Below are positions 1-12,106 of a DNA stretch of 64,000 nucleotides, piece after piece (position 1 is the first letter of the stretch; each line of letters opens with the position of its first letter). The notes under the pieces were generated by a model. The model was not told where the DNA came from and searched no databases. It saw only the letters and a program-made list of their open reading frames with translations. This DNA is from Puntigrus tetrazona (Eukaryota; Chordata; Actinopteri; Cypriniformes; Cyprinidae). Made by a program: the position numbers and the translations under genes. The stretch spans positions 3,641,492 to 3,705,491 of the forward strand of contig NC_056699.1 in the NCBI RefSeq assembly GCF_018831695.1, given 5' to 3'.

Positions 1-818
1 CTTTCTAACACATTTTTGAAATGTTAATTGTTTTCATTTTTCTTTGGAGGGTTACAAGCTGTTAGCACATAAATAATACCCCTAAAGATGTAAAGACCAA
101 AGAGATATTCTTGTTCTGGAGTTGTTTTGCTGTTTTTCGTTGTGAAAGTAAAGCTTTCAAAAGCTTTGTTTGTGCTTCCAAAAGAGGGCACAACTAGAGT
201 GGTTAAGTTGTATTTACAACACTGTTCCAGAACAGTTTAACACAAATATTACAGTGTGTTTAGAACTCACGAAAGGACTGATTCCTGAACCTGACGGAGC
301 AGTGTACGCTGGCTGTACACAGAGACTATAAAGTGAACCAATTCCAACTCAGCCTGGTGCTTCTGACCTAACCTTTAAGTAAGTTACATTTTCTTATTAA
401 AGAAACCTGCTACTCACTATTCTGCTGCAAAATTTGAGCAACGTAGAGTAGTGCTTGTTGTTTGTCATTTCTCCCATCACGGATGAAGACATGGTGTTAT
501 GTTTACGAGGCGCGATGTAACGTGACGCATAAAAAGACAGTACTAAGTCATTATAATCTGTAATTATGTCCCCACTGAATGCAACAAATGCCTCACTTGT
601 AATGGATTTTATTTTTTTGTGTCATAGTGCCTGGACACGGCATCACTTTATGGTAAGGATACTTGTGGTATTAGACCAATCACAACCCAATGGATAGCTA
701 GCCAATCACACCTCGCTTTTTAGACAATGAGCTTTGTAAAAATCCACACATTTCAGAAAGGCAGGGCTTAGAGGAAAAAAAAAAGTACAGTGTGTAGAAA
801 ATAATATGTTTTTTAAAC
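1..818. other. intergenic, no gene seen
   Basis: No long ORF, splice pattern or recognised repeat; ordinary AT-rich sequence. Confidence 0.5.
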
Positions 819-1211
819 CTTTAAAAAAAAAGGCTCATTCTCCAACTCCCCTCTAGAGTTAAAAAGTTGCAGTTTTCTAGGCTGATATAACTAGGAACTA
901 TACTCTTATTCCAGTGTAATAATCAATGAACTTTGATTACTATTATACTGGAATGAGAGTACGGTTCCTAATCCTATCATTCTTGAAAACCAAAACTTTC
1001 CATTTTCAGTCGGGCTTAGTACAAGATAACCGCAGAAGAGTCAAGTTTTTAAATCAAAACGAGATGCTTCTGGTCTAATCAGAGTCAATTTTCTATGCTA
1101 AGCTATGCTAAAATCGCTATCGACCAGATCCGGAGATCGGCTGAATGGATTCAAAAACAGTAAAACTTAAAAAAATTAGCCTATTTTCAAAAAAGTGAAG
1201 TGTTCCTTTAA
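819..1211. repeat. non-autonomous foldback DNA element (cyprinid-type)
   Basis: The right end reads AAAAGTGAAGTGTTCCTTTAA and the interior has the GCTAAGCTATGCTAAAA and CGGAGATCGGCTGAATGG blocks that I recognise from a common cyprinid dispersed repeat. The left end is degenerate at an A-run. A near-perfect hairpin occupies the middle. Confidence 0.65.
893..969. repeat. long hairpin within the foldback element
   Basis: Left arm AGGAACTATACTCTTATTCC and right arm GGAATGAGAGTACGGTTCCT are reverse complements with a few mismatches, and the pairing continues inward through ATTATACT-like sequence to a short loop. It belongs to the surrounding transposon. Confidence 0.8.
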
Positions 1212-2137
1212 ACCGCCAATCTAGCAACATCGTATGTCCTCTTTATACAATTTAACAATACTTTAACAATTCATGTTATTGCTTGTCATGAACATCTTCA
1301 AAAGTCCTTCAGCCTAGGAGTGATTGCTGCAAATACTGAAATGAATGTTTCTTTAAACGTAATCATACTGTTCAAAACTCACCTCATCATGCTGCGGATC
1401 ACCTGAACTAGAGCACAGCTGTTCTGCAAAGTGGAACGGGAAGTTTTACTCTTTATTTGTAAAAAAAAAAAAAAAAAAAGTTTCCTACTTAAATCCACTT
1501 GTTAAAGGGGGAACATGAGCTTTTGACCCTGCAGTGAGCTGTCAGCGACTCAGTGATATAAGCAGCCTTGCCTATAGCAGAAAATTGGGCTCCACCAGCC
1601 TGGCAAAGACTTACCGTTGACGCAGGCTCCCAATCTCGTACATCTAGTTTAACCAAGCTCAACAGGGCATATTTTAATGCCTGAGTCGCTGCGAAAAATT
1701 CCATGTAGCTATAAACCTTGTTCTGCTGAAGCATCCACTATTCATAGGACAGAATTTTCTTTATCTCAGCTCTGCACTGGCTTGCATGACAAACACCATT
1801 CGCCTCCAGTACAGATGACACGGGGCGTCTGGGTGGTGATAAGTCCCTCTATAACCAATGATCAATTATGTGGAACTAATCAGGAACCACACGAGCACTC
1901 TCCATATGGTGCGCTTTCCCACATTACATTCTCAGATTGAATCTCGGTCTTGAGACACGAGGATTTCGAGTTGCGGAGGATTTCCGGTCTCCGCGGACAC
2001 GGATGCGTTCATTTCCGACAAGGGCCCGAATGTGTTGGGCTTTTGTTTGTAATGAGCTTTGATGGAGTTCCTCTTTTTCAGCAATCTCCAATATTGAATG
2101 GGAAAACAAAGTCAACATGAAGCCCTGCCAGTCCTCC
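1212..2137. other. intergenic, no gene seen
   Basis: Contains an A-run at about 1461-1479. Short ORFs here have no recognisable domain. Part may be the 3' flank of the Tc1 remnant that follows. Confidence 0.4.
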
Positions 2138-2519
2138 TTAAGGACGCCATATATATGGCCATACATGCGCACACACCATTCGCAATTGGAACAGCTTCAG
2201 TCCTGGAGTGCTGCCATAAGAGTGCAGAAGTGTGTGTGGTTGTGGAATATTGCACCATTCTTCAAGAAGAAAAGCCTCCAGTTCTTTGAAGGATGAAGGG
2301 GGATGAAATCTACTTTGCACTCTGGGCTCCGGAATTACCCATAACGCTTCGATGATGTTCAGATGGTGACTGGGGAAGCAACGCAAGACATTTGACTTGC
2401 AGAGCGTTTGAGTCACAACGACGCGGACATGCAATCATCAAACCTAATAACTCCCACAACATGCCTGCGCACATCATTATGTTTATCCGCTGGAAAACAC
2501 CCATCGTTTGTTTTAGCAT
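2138..2519 (-). pseudogene. Tc1/mariner transposase remnant, C-terminal part
   Basis: One minus-strand frame has HLNIIEALW (nt about 2365-2339) and FKELEAFLLEEWCNIPQ (to about 2240). These correspond to the DLNPIEHLW catalytic-region motif and the LEEWNNIPQ tail motif of Tc1-like transposases. A second frame just upstream gives GVFQ (about 2501-2490) and LLPQSP (about 2381), the usual preceding motifs, so a frameshift near 2362 breaks the gene. The N-terminal DNA-binding half is absent; its expected place holds AT-rich sequence and a SINE piece. The DDE catalytic set is incomplete, so this is a dead fragment. Confidence 0.8.
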
Positions 2520-2649
2520 TCTTTAGCTTTCTCCAGGCATAAACCTGATTTAAGATAAGAGTGAAAAATGACACGTCAGGCTGTATTTCGTTTCATGACG
2601 ACAGTGGCGAGGCAGAAATCGACATTCGGGGGATCTAGGGATGGTCTTT

Positions 2650-2740
2650 CATTCTTTGCTGACTTTCTGGAATAGTTTACTGGGTTCGATTCCCAGGGAA
2701 TGCATGAACTGATCAAATGTATACAGTGCTTTCAATGCAG
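2650..2740 (+). repeat. tRNA-derived SINE fragment
   Basis: GGTTCGATTCC (2683-2693) is a perfect polymerase III B box in a T-arm context, followed by GGAATGCATGAACTGAT and AAATGTATAC, the body of a common cyprinid SINE. Box A and the tail are missing, so it is a fragment and not a tRNA gene. Confidence 0.7.
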
Positions 2741-5289
2741 TGGATATTAGTGTCTACTTTTGCGTAATGCATACAATTAATGCATGCAATTTAACTGTAA
2801 AACTTAGTTAATTTGGTGTGATGAAATTATGTTGCTAGCTTAAAACTGTTAAAACGCATCAAAGCTGCAAACTCTGTTGGTAATGCAGCTTCGTTGGGCG
2901 GAAAAGAACTGTGCGTTTCGGGTATAGATGCAAAAATGTATTATTTAAGTTATTCAATATTTGCATGTTCTACTGGTAAATGGCTGATATCAAAAATTGT
3001 CACTAAATAAAAAAAGAAGCCAAACCTATCATTTTAAATATAATGCAGAACAACAGCAGTATTATTATATAGTTTATTATTAGTTTTATTATGTATTTGT
3101 TTGAAAAACAAACGAGTATGTATTTTGTAAAACACTTAAAACACTTTTTTTAGCATTAGATGATGGGGAAAATGCATGCACATCTATTCGATATCAAGCA
3201 ATATAATGAATATGTAACCAAAAATAGGCGTTTATTGTTATTTACAGTTTTGTCTAAATAAAGGATAAAAAAAATAGGAAGCAAATATAATCTTCACATC
3301 ACATTGTACACAGTATGATAAACTGAAAATTCAAATATCCAGTTTGATACTTCCTAATAAAAATAAAATAAATAGCGATTTGTGTAAAATAAGTTCAATG
3401 TAATCTAAACACTTCACTCTATTCGTAAATATTTGATTGCATACATCAAAATTACAACATTTTTTTTTTTTTTTCTGAAGTCAGCAACACACCACAATGA
3501 ATTAGCAACAAAAACGTTATCCTTTAATCTTTCCACAACACCTCTCAAATAAACCTGTAGATCCTGCATAATAACAGGAACATTGCTTCACAGCAGGCCG
3601 TTTCAAGTCCAGCTGCGATTGTCTTGAAATGTATTATTGAAGTGATGCATTTGCACACAGTCTATGCTTTGATGGCTGTAGCGGCTTGAAATGACTTGAA
3701 TTAAGAGACAGAACTTCTCAGAAAAGAATTTGCCATGCCAACAGTTAGTACACTAAATCACAGCGTGCTGAATGCCAGATATGTAAAATGAATGCAATGC
3801 ATGCATTTGAGTTCTCATTATGACAATGTGCAGTTGATTTGTTTTGTTTTTCTTCGGATGTTTCCAAACCTTTATATTCTGACAGCTACGGTTGGATGCA
3901 CCAGTTTTGACTGGTTTGGCCTTGTATGCGAGCAAATTCTTGATGCCAGCTCTGCCATTTACTTCAGCCTTCAGGTTGACATATAATTTTCCATTTTCAT
4001 GACCAATGCACCTGCAATTGGGACTCCTGCTGTTTGGTCTGTTGTTTCACAGTGCTTTGAAAACTTGCATATATATATATATATAAGAAGAAAAAAAATG
4101 GTTCTGTAATTGTCAGACCTATTTTAAGCTTTTATATCAAAACTACTGGCAATCAATCTATTGTATTTCTCATGTGCACCTACATCTGGACCTCGAAGTC
4201 CGCTGTACTGTTAGTCATTGTGAAACTTGAAAAATACGGGACAAGTGCTTTTCTCAAGAGCACAATAGTAATAAAAGACATCATTAACTCTGCGTTTCAC
4301 AGGTTACCCTAAAACGCATTGTGCAAATGCATTGAAATGCAGTGGATTTATGAAATGGGCAGAATGAAATTATCGATATCAGATGCGAATGAGTTAAATG
4401 GGGAGATGTATAAATGTGCTAGCATTAATCTCGTTAAAATTAATGTGATGCACTTTCTCCAAATCTGATAAAGAAACAAACACATCTAAATTTTAAAAAT
4501 TAAATCCCAACTTTTGAGAATAAAACCAGGCAGTAGCCTTCACAGAAACTGCCTCTGACACACTGTAACAGAAAAATGAGGAATGATTAAGTGACATAAT
4601 AGCCACGTTTGTTACCCAAAGTATAGAAATGTGCTTATTTATGCAGTTATTTACTCATCAAGTCTGGCATACCTTCGCCCCGAACGCAGCAGATGACAAA
4701 TTCATTTCACGAAAGCCATCGAGGGGCTGAGGAACATGCCTTTGTTTTTATGTTTGATTGTGTCGCATCTATGCACAGCAGATATTCATGCGAGTCCAGA
4801 ACGACTGCATAGAAATGAATGCAAAAGGAAAAGTGTGAAAAACAGTTCCACCAAAAGAGGTTATGTATTGTGGAAACATGTTGCTAGAAGTGAATACGTG
4901 AAGATGTAAATAAACACGAGGCGGCCAACGTCGCACGACTTGGCTCCAAATTTCTAATAAGTGGGAGTCGGGAGCCACTTTTGCTTTCCAAGAGAAAAAA
5001 TAAGTTTATAAGAAGTATTCTAAGTGCTAAAAACATTACTCTTCATTAAGAAAGAAGACATTCTGATATATAGTCATATTCTGATGATTATGGACTAATA
5101 ATTTGGTCAGAATGTAACCCTAGCTTTTTAATTACTGAATACTTTGAATAAATAAATAAATCAGGTAATGAGAAAATAAAGAGAAGTGGCAGGCAGTATT
5201 CAAGTTGCACCTCAATCACCTTTTTCAGACAATACATTAAATATTTGAAATTACATTTTGTGTAAAAATGGCTTGACGTTCTGCGGCAT
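2741..5289. other. intergenic, no gene seen
   Basis: AT-rich sequence with a T-run at 3460-3474 and a short (AT)n at about 4069-4084. No supported coding or RNA feature. Confidence 0.5.
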
Positions 5290-5740
5290 GCTGAAATATT
5301 AAGTCAGCAAAGAGAAAAACAGTGGCTGACTTATTGGTATTGTGGAGTTAATAGGAAATAATTTTAATTATTAAATGTCCTTAAGTTAATGCCTACACCC
5401 AGTGAGGTTAAAAGTTTTTAACACATTTATCGAAGACAGTGAACAAAGTTAATGAAATGCTGAATGCTGAAAATTAGTTTGAAATATTAAGTCAACACAG
5501 AGATGTTAAAAAGTAGTGGGTGGTGTTTGATTTATTTCCCACTAAATTTTCAATAAATAAGATCCAATGGCATCCCTAGTCAAATATCGGATGACTGTCA
5601 GAAATGTTTTATTTATTCATCTATGTTTTATTTTCTGGTATTGTGGAGTTAATAGGAATTAAATATTTTGAAGGTTAATATGATAATGCCCTAATTCAGT
5701 GAGGTTAAAAGTTTTTAACACATTTATCAATGTCAAAAAT
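5290..5740 (+). repeat. diverged local tandem duplication
   Basis: GGTATTGTGGAGTTAATAGG occurs at about 5336 and 5637, and AGTGAGGTTAAAAGTTTTTA at about 5401 and 5698. TGAAATATTAAGTCA occurs at about 5292 and 5480. The same order in both halves shows a duplicated unit with indels and an inserted stretch in the second copy. Confidence 0.75.
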
Positions 5741-6002
5741 ATCATAAAAACAGGAGAGAAAAAAACAACAACAACAACAATGATGTATTGCTTATAATTA
5801 GTGACTGTCTCAACTGCACATTTGAACACAATCTTTCATCTTCAAATCTAATTCAGTAAGGTCTCATGTGGTTATCCAGATGTTGCTACACTCTGTGTGA
5901 AACAAACCAATGAGATGATAGAGACATCAATGAGAAAATGAACAGCATGTTTTTTTTTTGTTTTTTTTTTATTTATTTATTTTTAATAAATTTGTTAGTT
6001 AG

Positions 6003-6003
<1 letters not shown>
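5741..6003. other. intergenic, T-rich
   Basis: Includes an (ACA)n run near 5765 and T-runs at 5949-5990 before the (TA)n tract. No gene. Confidence 0.4.

Positions 6004-6088
<85 letters not shown>
6004..6088. repeat. (TA)n microsatellite
   Basis: About 42 uninterrupted AT dinucleotides. Confidence 0.98.
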
Positions 6089-6090
<2 letters not shown>

Positions 6091-6388
6091 ATTCTTTGAT
6101 GAATAGAGAGTTCAGAATAATTCCTTTTTGTTTGAAGTAGAAAAGTTTTCAAACAATGTAAGGCCAATTAAAAAAAAACCAACAGAAAAACTTTCACTTT
6201 CATCAACAGAATGATTCAGAGTGACATTATAAAAGCTTTACGAAATCGATTGAATTGATTAATTTCTCAGGTCTTTTAGTTTCAGCTTATTTGTTTGTGA
6301 GGGCAGAAAAGAGCAGTTAAAGAGTAAATTAGAATACTAGAAAGAAAAAGTAAAGCACTTTGCCCTCAGGTAACATTTACATCACCAG

Positions 6389-6700
6389 TTGCTGGGTCGG
6401 CATGAATGGAAACCTGCGTCAACAGGATCTGCCAGCCCCTACCAAATGTGCAAATCCACATTATTTAAGGATAAAAGGCTGTGTGAAAATGTGAATATGA
6501 CTCACGAACGTCCCTATGGCCCTTATTTCCTGCCTTTAGACTTGCTTTCTGCTGGTACAATGGCTCGGTCCTTTGAACTGCTGCTGTATCAGATCCTGGA
6601 TATCCAGGAAGTTAGCTCACCCCCTATGGCTCAAAGAGCACATGCACACAGTGAGTCCAGTCCTAATCTAGTGGCCGGACCTAATGATTGATTGCATACT
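6389..6700. other. complex unique island, possible conserved non-coding element
   Basis: Higher-complexity sequence than its flanks, with a 100-codon plus-strand ORF that has no recognisable domain. Could be regulatory; conservation is untested. Confidence 0.25.
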
Positions 6701-9025
6701 GAGAAGTGCCGTCACCTCTACTGAGAAAAAGAGGGAAAGAAATGCTCATCAAGAAAGCAACAGAGGAACCCACTGTAGCACACTGGCTTACTCAGAGGCA
6801 TGATTTTCAAAGCTTTGATCATTTAAGACCTACTAATTTCCCTAGGAAATGAGACCATCTATCAGCTGTATGTGTATTATGCAGTTTTTTATGAAATGTA
6901 TAGTATGAAGTGTCATCGCTTGGTATATAAAATCAGTAGTTATGAATTTAATATATATAAGCCATATATAAATGCCTAAACCTGACAAATGTTCTAAGGT
7001 GTGCAATTATTTTCAGGGAAAAGTTGTTCCAGGTAGGTCTTGACCGCATTACATGTCCATATGTCCAATGATTCAATTATTTCAAACATAAGTTTCTATT
7101 AATAGAAATGCATCTGCCTGTTGAAATACTGTTGAGAGACGCACATAACGGTTAATTCACAGATGCTTAATCTCTTTCTGTCTGTCTAATAACTTCATTA
7201 TTAACTGCATTAGTCTGCAATCAACAGATCAAGTCTCCATTGCTACGTTTTGGAATTAGGATCAGAGGTGTTGGTTGAGATGCATAAGAAATTAATCCTA
7301 CTCATAAGAGTCTTTTAAGGACAAAAAATGTCTTTTAATAATATATATTCTCTTCAATTTTTGAGGTGTGGTAAGCATAGTATAAGCAGAATGAGAAAAT
7401 AACCCAGGCAGAGAACGTGCTGATAGACCACGAACAGTTCAAATGAAAAACATGTCCGCAGACCCAACGCAATCCTCAATGAATAGAGTGGAAATTAATC
7501 TTTATTATTCATTTTTATAACCGATAATCTGTACAAAGTACCATAAAATTTCTTTAAAATTAAATGGTGATGCCCGGCTAGAAAACAATGGCCGTGTTAT
7601 GACATGATCAAGTGTATAGCCTGCTAAATTTCAGCTTTAAGACGAAAGCACTTATCAGGGGACACCTGATAAATATGAAGTTGAACAGGCTCGCCATGCA
7701 CAACCAATGTGTTAGGGACGTTATGTAGTTAAATTAAGAGGCACAGCAATGAATAAGAGCAATCAAATCAGCACTTTTACTATCTTACAAGTGAGCCAAC
7801 ATTTTATGCAAATTTTTCAGAGGCTCTGAATTTTTTTGATGTTAATGAAGTCAACTGCTGATATTTTCAATGTGCATATTTAAAATTATAAATGCTTAGC
7901 AGAGGAAACCTTTTTTTTTCACACACCACTATCGTATGGCTTTGAAACACTACTTTCATGTGTGAACATACTGTTTATCAGAACTTTTTGTGATTGCGCA
8001 TTTTAATTTAGATGAAGGTGAGTAAATGAAGTGTTTGGACATCAAGCCAAATCTCGACAAATTTCACTCAGGGGGAAAAAAAAACTAAATCTTGTTCTTT
8101 GAGAACAGGCCCGACCTTCACAGTATTAAGTTGGTCAAAGCGTTATTGGGACAATACAATAACTCATTTTGTTTTGAGGTGTGTTAAGAGAAATAATTAG
8201 CTGTATTATAAGCTTGATTAGAAAGGCAGCAGTAAACTGGTCGATATCGGTTCTGAATGTATAATGCATCCATCAGGCGACTCGACATGAACGCTTGAGA
8301 ACTCATATAGTGTATGCAATAGGTAACAATAAGGCAGATCAATCTTCTGGTGTTTTCTACAACAGAAACAAGAGATAGACGGGGGAGAAAAGACGGGAGA
8401 GGATATTAGACAGATAAAAAGATAGATATGGACAGCGAGTGAAAGAAACCCAAACGAACAATGACATTGTTTAGTTTCGAGTGGGCAGGAGGTGAATAGT
8501 GTGCCCACTTCTTTGCCACGAGGGTATTTATGAATCCAACAATAATTGCACGATTATCTCCATAGGTTATATCCTTAAAAAATTAATATTGAGATGGCAA
8601 ACAATAAGTCATCCGAATATGAATCATAATGCCGATATTTCTGCAATGTTGGGATCGGCAGTACTGCATACCATGTTTAAGTGTAGCAGATCGTAAGCCG
8701 TTAAAACTGCAAATATGAATCCAATTATGCAACACACTGTAGCAATAAAACATGATGCGCTGTAAAAAGCATTTTAAAGCATCACAAATATTCGGCCAAA
8801 TATAGCTTCGTCAGTTCTGGTAAAAAATGGTTAAAATTAGTTATAAAAATATAAAAATATAATAAATACAAATACTAGATAAATATGACAATGAAGATAA
8901 TAAAAATGACAATGCTTAATACTATTATAATACAGTAAACAAATATAAATGCATAAACAATACTAAAAAAACATTGCTTCATCTGAGGAAATTTTACTTT
9001 ACCATAATTGCAAATAAAAAATGCA

Positions 9026-9028
<3 letters not shown>
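6701..9028. other. intergenic, no gene seen
   Basis: Mostly AT-rich. A complex patch at 7560-7740 contains the small inverted repeat TTATCAGG/CCTGATAA (7652-7672), a paired GATA-type motif. No coding feature is supported. Confidence 0.4.

Positions 9029-9092
<64 letters not shown>
9029..9092. repeat. (AAT)n microsatellite
   Basis: About 21 trinucleotide units. Confidence 0.97.
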
Positions 9093-9093
<1 letters not shown>

Positions 9094-10798
9094 CAGATAA
9101 ATAAATGAATAAATAAATATCTGAATACAAATGTGACAAACTTAAAGAATTTTAATATCCTTAAAATCCTTAATCTGTCTGATATGTGCTTTTTGTAGGA
9201 GCTGCTGACTATGTAGTATTCCAAACAGGCAACTGGAGGTTGCATTTAGATGTTACCAGCTATGTAGCAGAAAAGAAGTTTGCTTACTAGGTTTAAGAAC
9301 AGAGTATTTAGAACATCTTCTTACAAATTCCTCTCGTAGTCATCGATATTTCTTGATTTTTCTGGTTCCTTATACACTGCAATGCAATTCAACCCGCCCC
9401 TGTTCTTTATCTGTAATAGAGCCCACCAGCTACAAATCAATATAGTGCTACAAGATAACAATGGACGAACTTGCAGTGCTGACCATCTCTTAAAAAGACC
9501 TGCAATTCAGACGCTGCAGAAAAGCTTTAGTTGGTGCCGTGTTTCTTGAGTTGTTTGGTAAGGTCTGTAGGCTAATTGCTTCTCAATCAGTAAGCTCAGT
9601 TTTATTTGGTAAGAAATGCACAAAAATCTCATGCTTACAGCAGGTTTGTGAAACAACAGAGAAGCACATATTGAGAACTAAGAGGTTCATCCCTTTGAAC
9701 TTTGAAATTGTGCTCTAAAAATGTCAGCGGCATGCTGAAAATACGTTGTACGCAGCAACGTTGAATACAGTCTATAGTAGTGTTAAGAGCTCTAACCTTT
9801 TGCACAAACCACATCAATTTAAATGGCACAAACCCCTCTGACTTCATCTCTCTCTACACTCTGCTATCCCGCCTAGCTCTGGGAAGTCTCGTAATGCATG
9901 CTGGATAAGTATACTATAAGTTTCAAACAATTTTGTCGACGTTTACTTTATAACTACATCCAAAAATAGTCTAGATTTACGCTATCATACACAATCAAGA
10001 AGGTGACAAGAAGTAATATACATTCATTTATGGTCTGGCCTGATAGCATGCTGCCAAAGCTGGAGATGTGCACTTGGGAGTAACTGCCTTTTCTGCATGG
10101 GTGAGCATCCGTAATCCCGCTTGACAAGCATATATCGCTGTCTTCGCATCAGGCCGGGCAAAGCAATCGGGTTAGAGCAGGTTTGTTCCTGTGACCTTGG
10201 CTGTCAGAGCATGCATGCTGAAGTTGGCCCCACTGGGGTGAGCATTGTGTCGAGGTGGACTTGATCGCTTTGGGTCACTGTAGGAACTCTTGTGACATGC
10301 TGCAACATTATGCATACATAAGATGTGCTATAATTATCATCTGAAGCAGCTTACTTCAGATGGTGCTAAAGACTTTGGGTATGAAAGTTGTGTTGCCAGT
10401 CATCCCATGTAAGGTGGAATGTACTGTTTTGTTTTGTTTGGTTAATATCTAATAGTCCTGAAAACTGTACTTAGATGACACAATTAAGATTTTTGTTTTG
10501 TTTTGTTTAGTTGTTTTTTTTGGCCAAACTCAACAGCTCATTCTTTCTAACAAGAGAAACAACCACGCTTTCATTTCCAACAATTAAGTTAGATGTACAC
10601 AACCTGTACATGTATACAAAACAACTCATCTGACTTGTTAAATTAAATGAAATGTGGTTGGCAAAATATGGATTTGTGTCATGTTTAATGAAAAAGCCTC
10701 ATATGCAAAACTTGCATAAGCTGAATTGTATTTAAAATTGAATCAATATCACAATTACCAAACAAAAATAATATTTTTACTTTTCACTCCACTGGCAG
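9093..10798. other. intergenic, no gene seen
   Basis: The 10020-10290 part is more complex and GC-richer than its flanks and might be a regulatory element. No coding feature is supported. Confidence 0.4.
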
Positions 10799-10902
10799 AC
10801 TGATTGATTGATTGGGTGATTGACTGATTGATTGGTTAGTTGGTTGGTTGGTTGATTGACTGATTAGTTGGTTAGTTGGTTGGTTGATTGATTGATTGAT
10901 AT
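10799..10902. repeat. imperfect (TTGA/TTGG)n tetranucleotide repeat
   Basis: Alternating GATT, GGTT and GACT units with point variation. Confidence 0.9.
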
Positions 10903-12019
10903 AAAATGCACCATATGCCAAATATATCAGTTGCTTATGAAATTGCATATGAAATTGCCCACAATAAAAATAAAATTACATCTTCATTAAGCAAGCCAGC
11001 CAGTTTCAAAAATGTAGTATTCATGTGTTAAGATATGATTCTATCATTACAATTATTGTGTACATGCACTTTATATGTTAGAATGAAAAAAAAAAATAAT
11101 AATAATCATATAACAACATTAGAAATAAATTAGAATTATGAAGGGAATCATAATCGTTTTATTTGCTAATGCACTCCTGTATAATCTGGTGTCCTGAATC
11201 TGGGTGGCTATACATTACAAACACTACATGAAAGCCAACATGCAATATGTTATTGAAACCGTAGAAGGAATAGAGGTGCTTGCAAGGACACGGTGATATT
11301 TCTAATAAAAGCAGCTGGTGAATATATGGTTCAGCAAACAGATAAGTGAGACAGCTCAAAATTTTGTTTGAAATCTGCCAGCTTTGTTTGGAGCCCCACA
11401 TAGTTGGTACAAGGCACTCAGGTGTCACACAGATATTGCAAGATTGGTCAAGGCCAGAAATTCAATTCTTGGCAAAGACGCAACTCTACAAAGGAAATGA
11501 TGCAACGTTAGCACAGAGTTGCCCCACAGAAAGAACCTTGACATTGTACTTTCACACCATGTGAAATTCATTACAAAGCTTGTAAAGTTTGCCTCAGCAT
11601 GCTGAATGCAGATGCTGCTGAAATCCGCTGATAGCGATTGTGCGAGCAAACAAGCAATATGTGATAAAAACCGGTATTATCACCTTGCAAAGCTCAGCCT
11701 GAGAGTGGAGATGATTTCTTTTCACACCAGGTGATATGATTTGCTGAATGCAATATGAAATGAGGAATGCTAGGGCACCAGAACGGAAATAATCAGGGCA
11801 TTGATTTACTTGCTTTGAAAATAATTAATGCACCATAATTGCATTAAAAGCTATGATGAATGTGCCAAATTTAAGCCAATTATCTTAAAATTATTCCAAT
11901 AGTCCATGGATATGATTTCAAATTGCTGATATTGTATCAAATTTGAAATAAATATCAAATATCAATATCAATATAAATATCAGTTATGTAATATAAGCAT
12001 AATGTGATAAAGCTACACA
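10903..12019. other. intergenic, no gene seen
   Basis: AT-rich, with only short ORFs and no recognised domain. Confidence 0.45.
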
Positions 12020-12105
<86 letters not shown>

Positions 12106-12106
12106 T
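12020..12106. repeat. (ATCT)n microsatellite
   Basis: About 21 near-perfect tetranucleotide units. Confidence 0.97.

Noticed and set aside
893..969. Possible miRNA precursor
   Set aside because: The hairpin is the core of a foldback transposon, so it is better explained as repeat structure.
2681..2700. Possible tRNA gene (T-arm GGTTCGATTCC)
   Set aside because: No acceptor stem, D arm or anticodon arm; flanking sequence is SINE body.
9029..9092. Possible CRISPR-like or satellite array among the many tandem tracts
   Set aside because: All tandem arrays in the window are simple microsatellites without spacers, and the genome is vertebrate.
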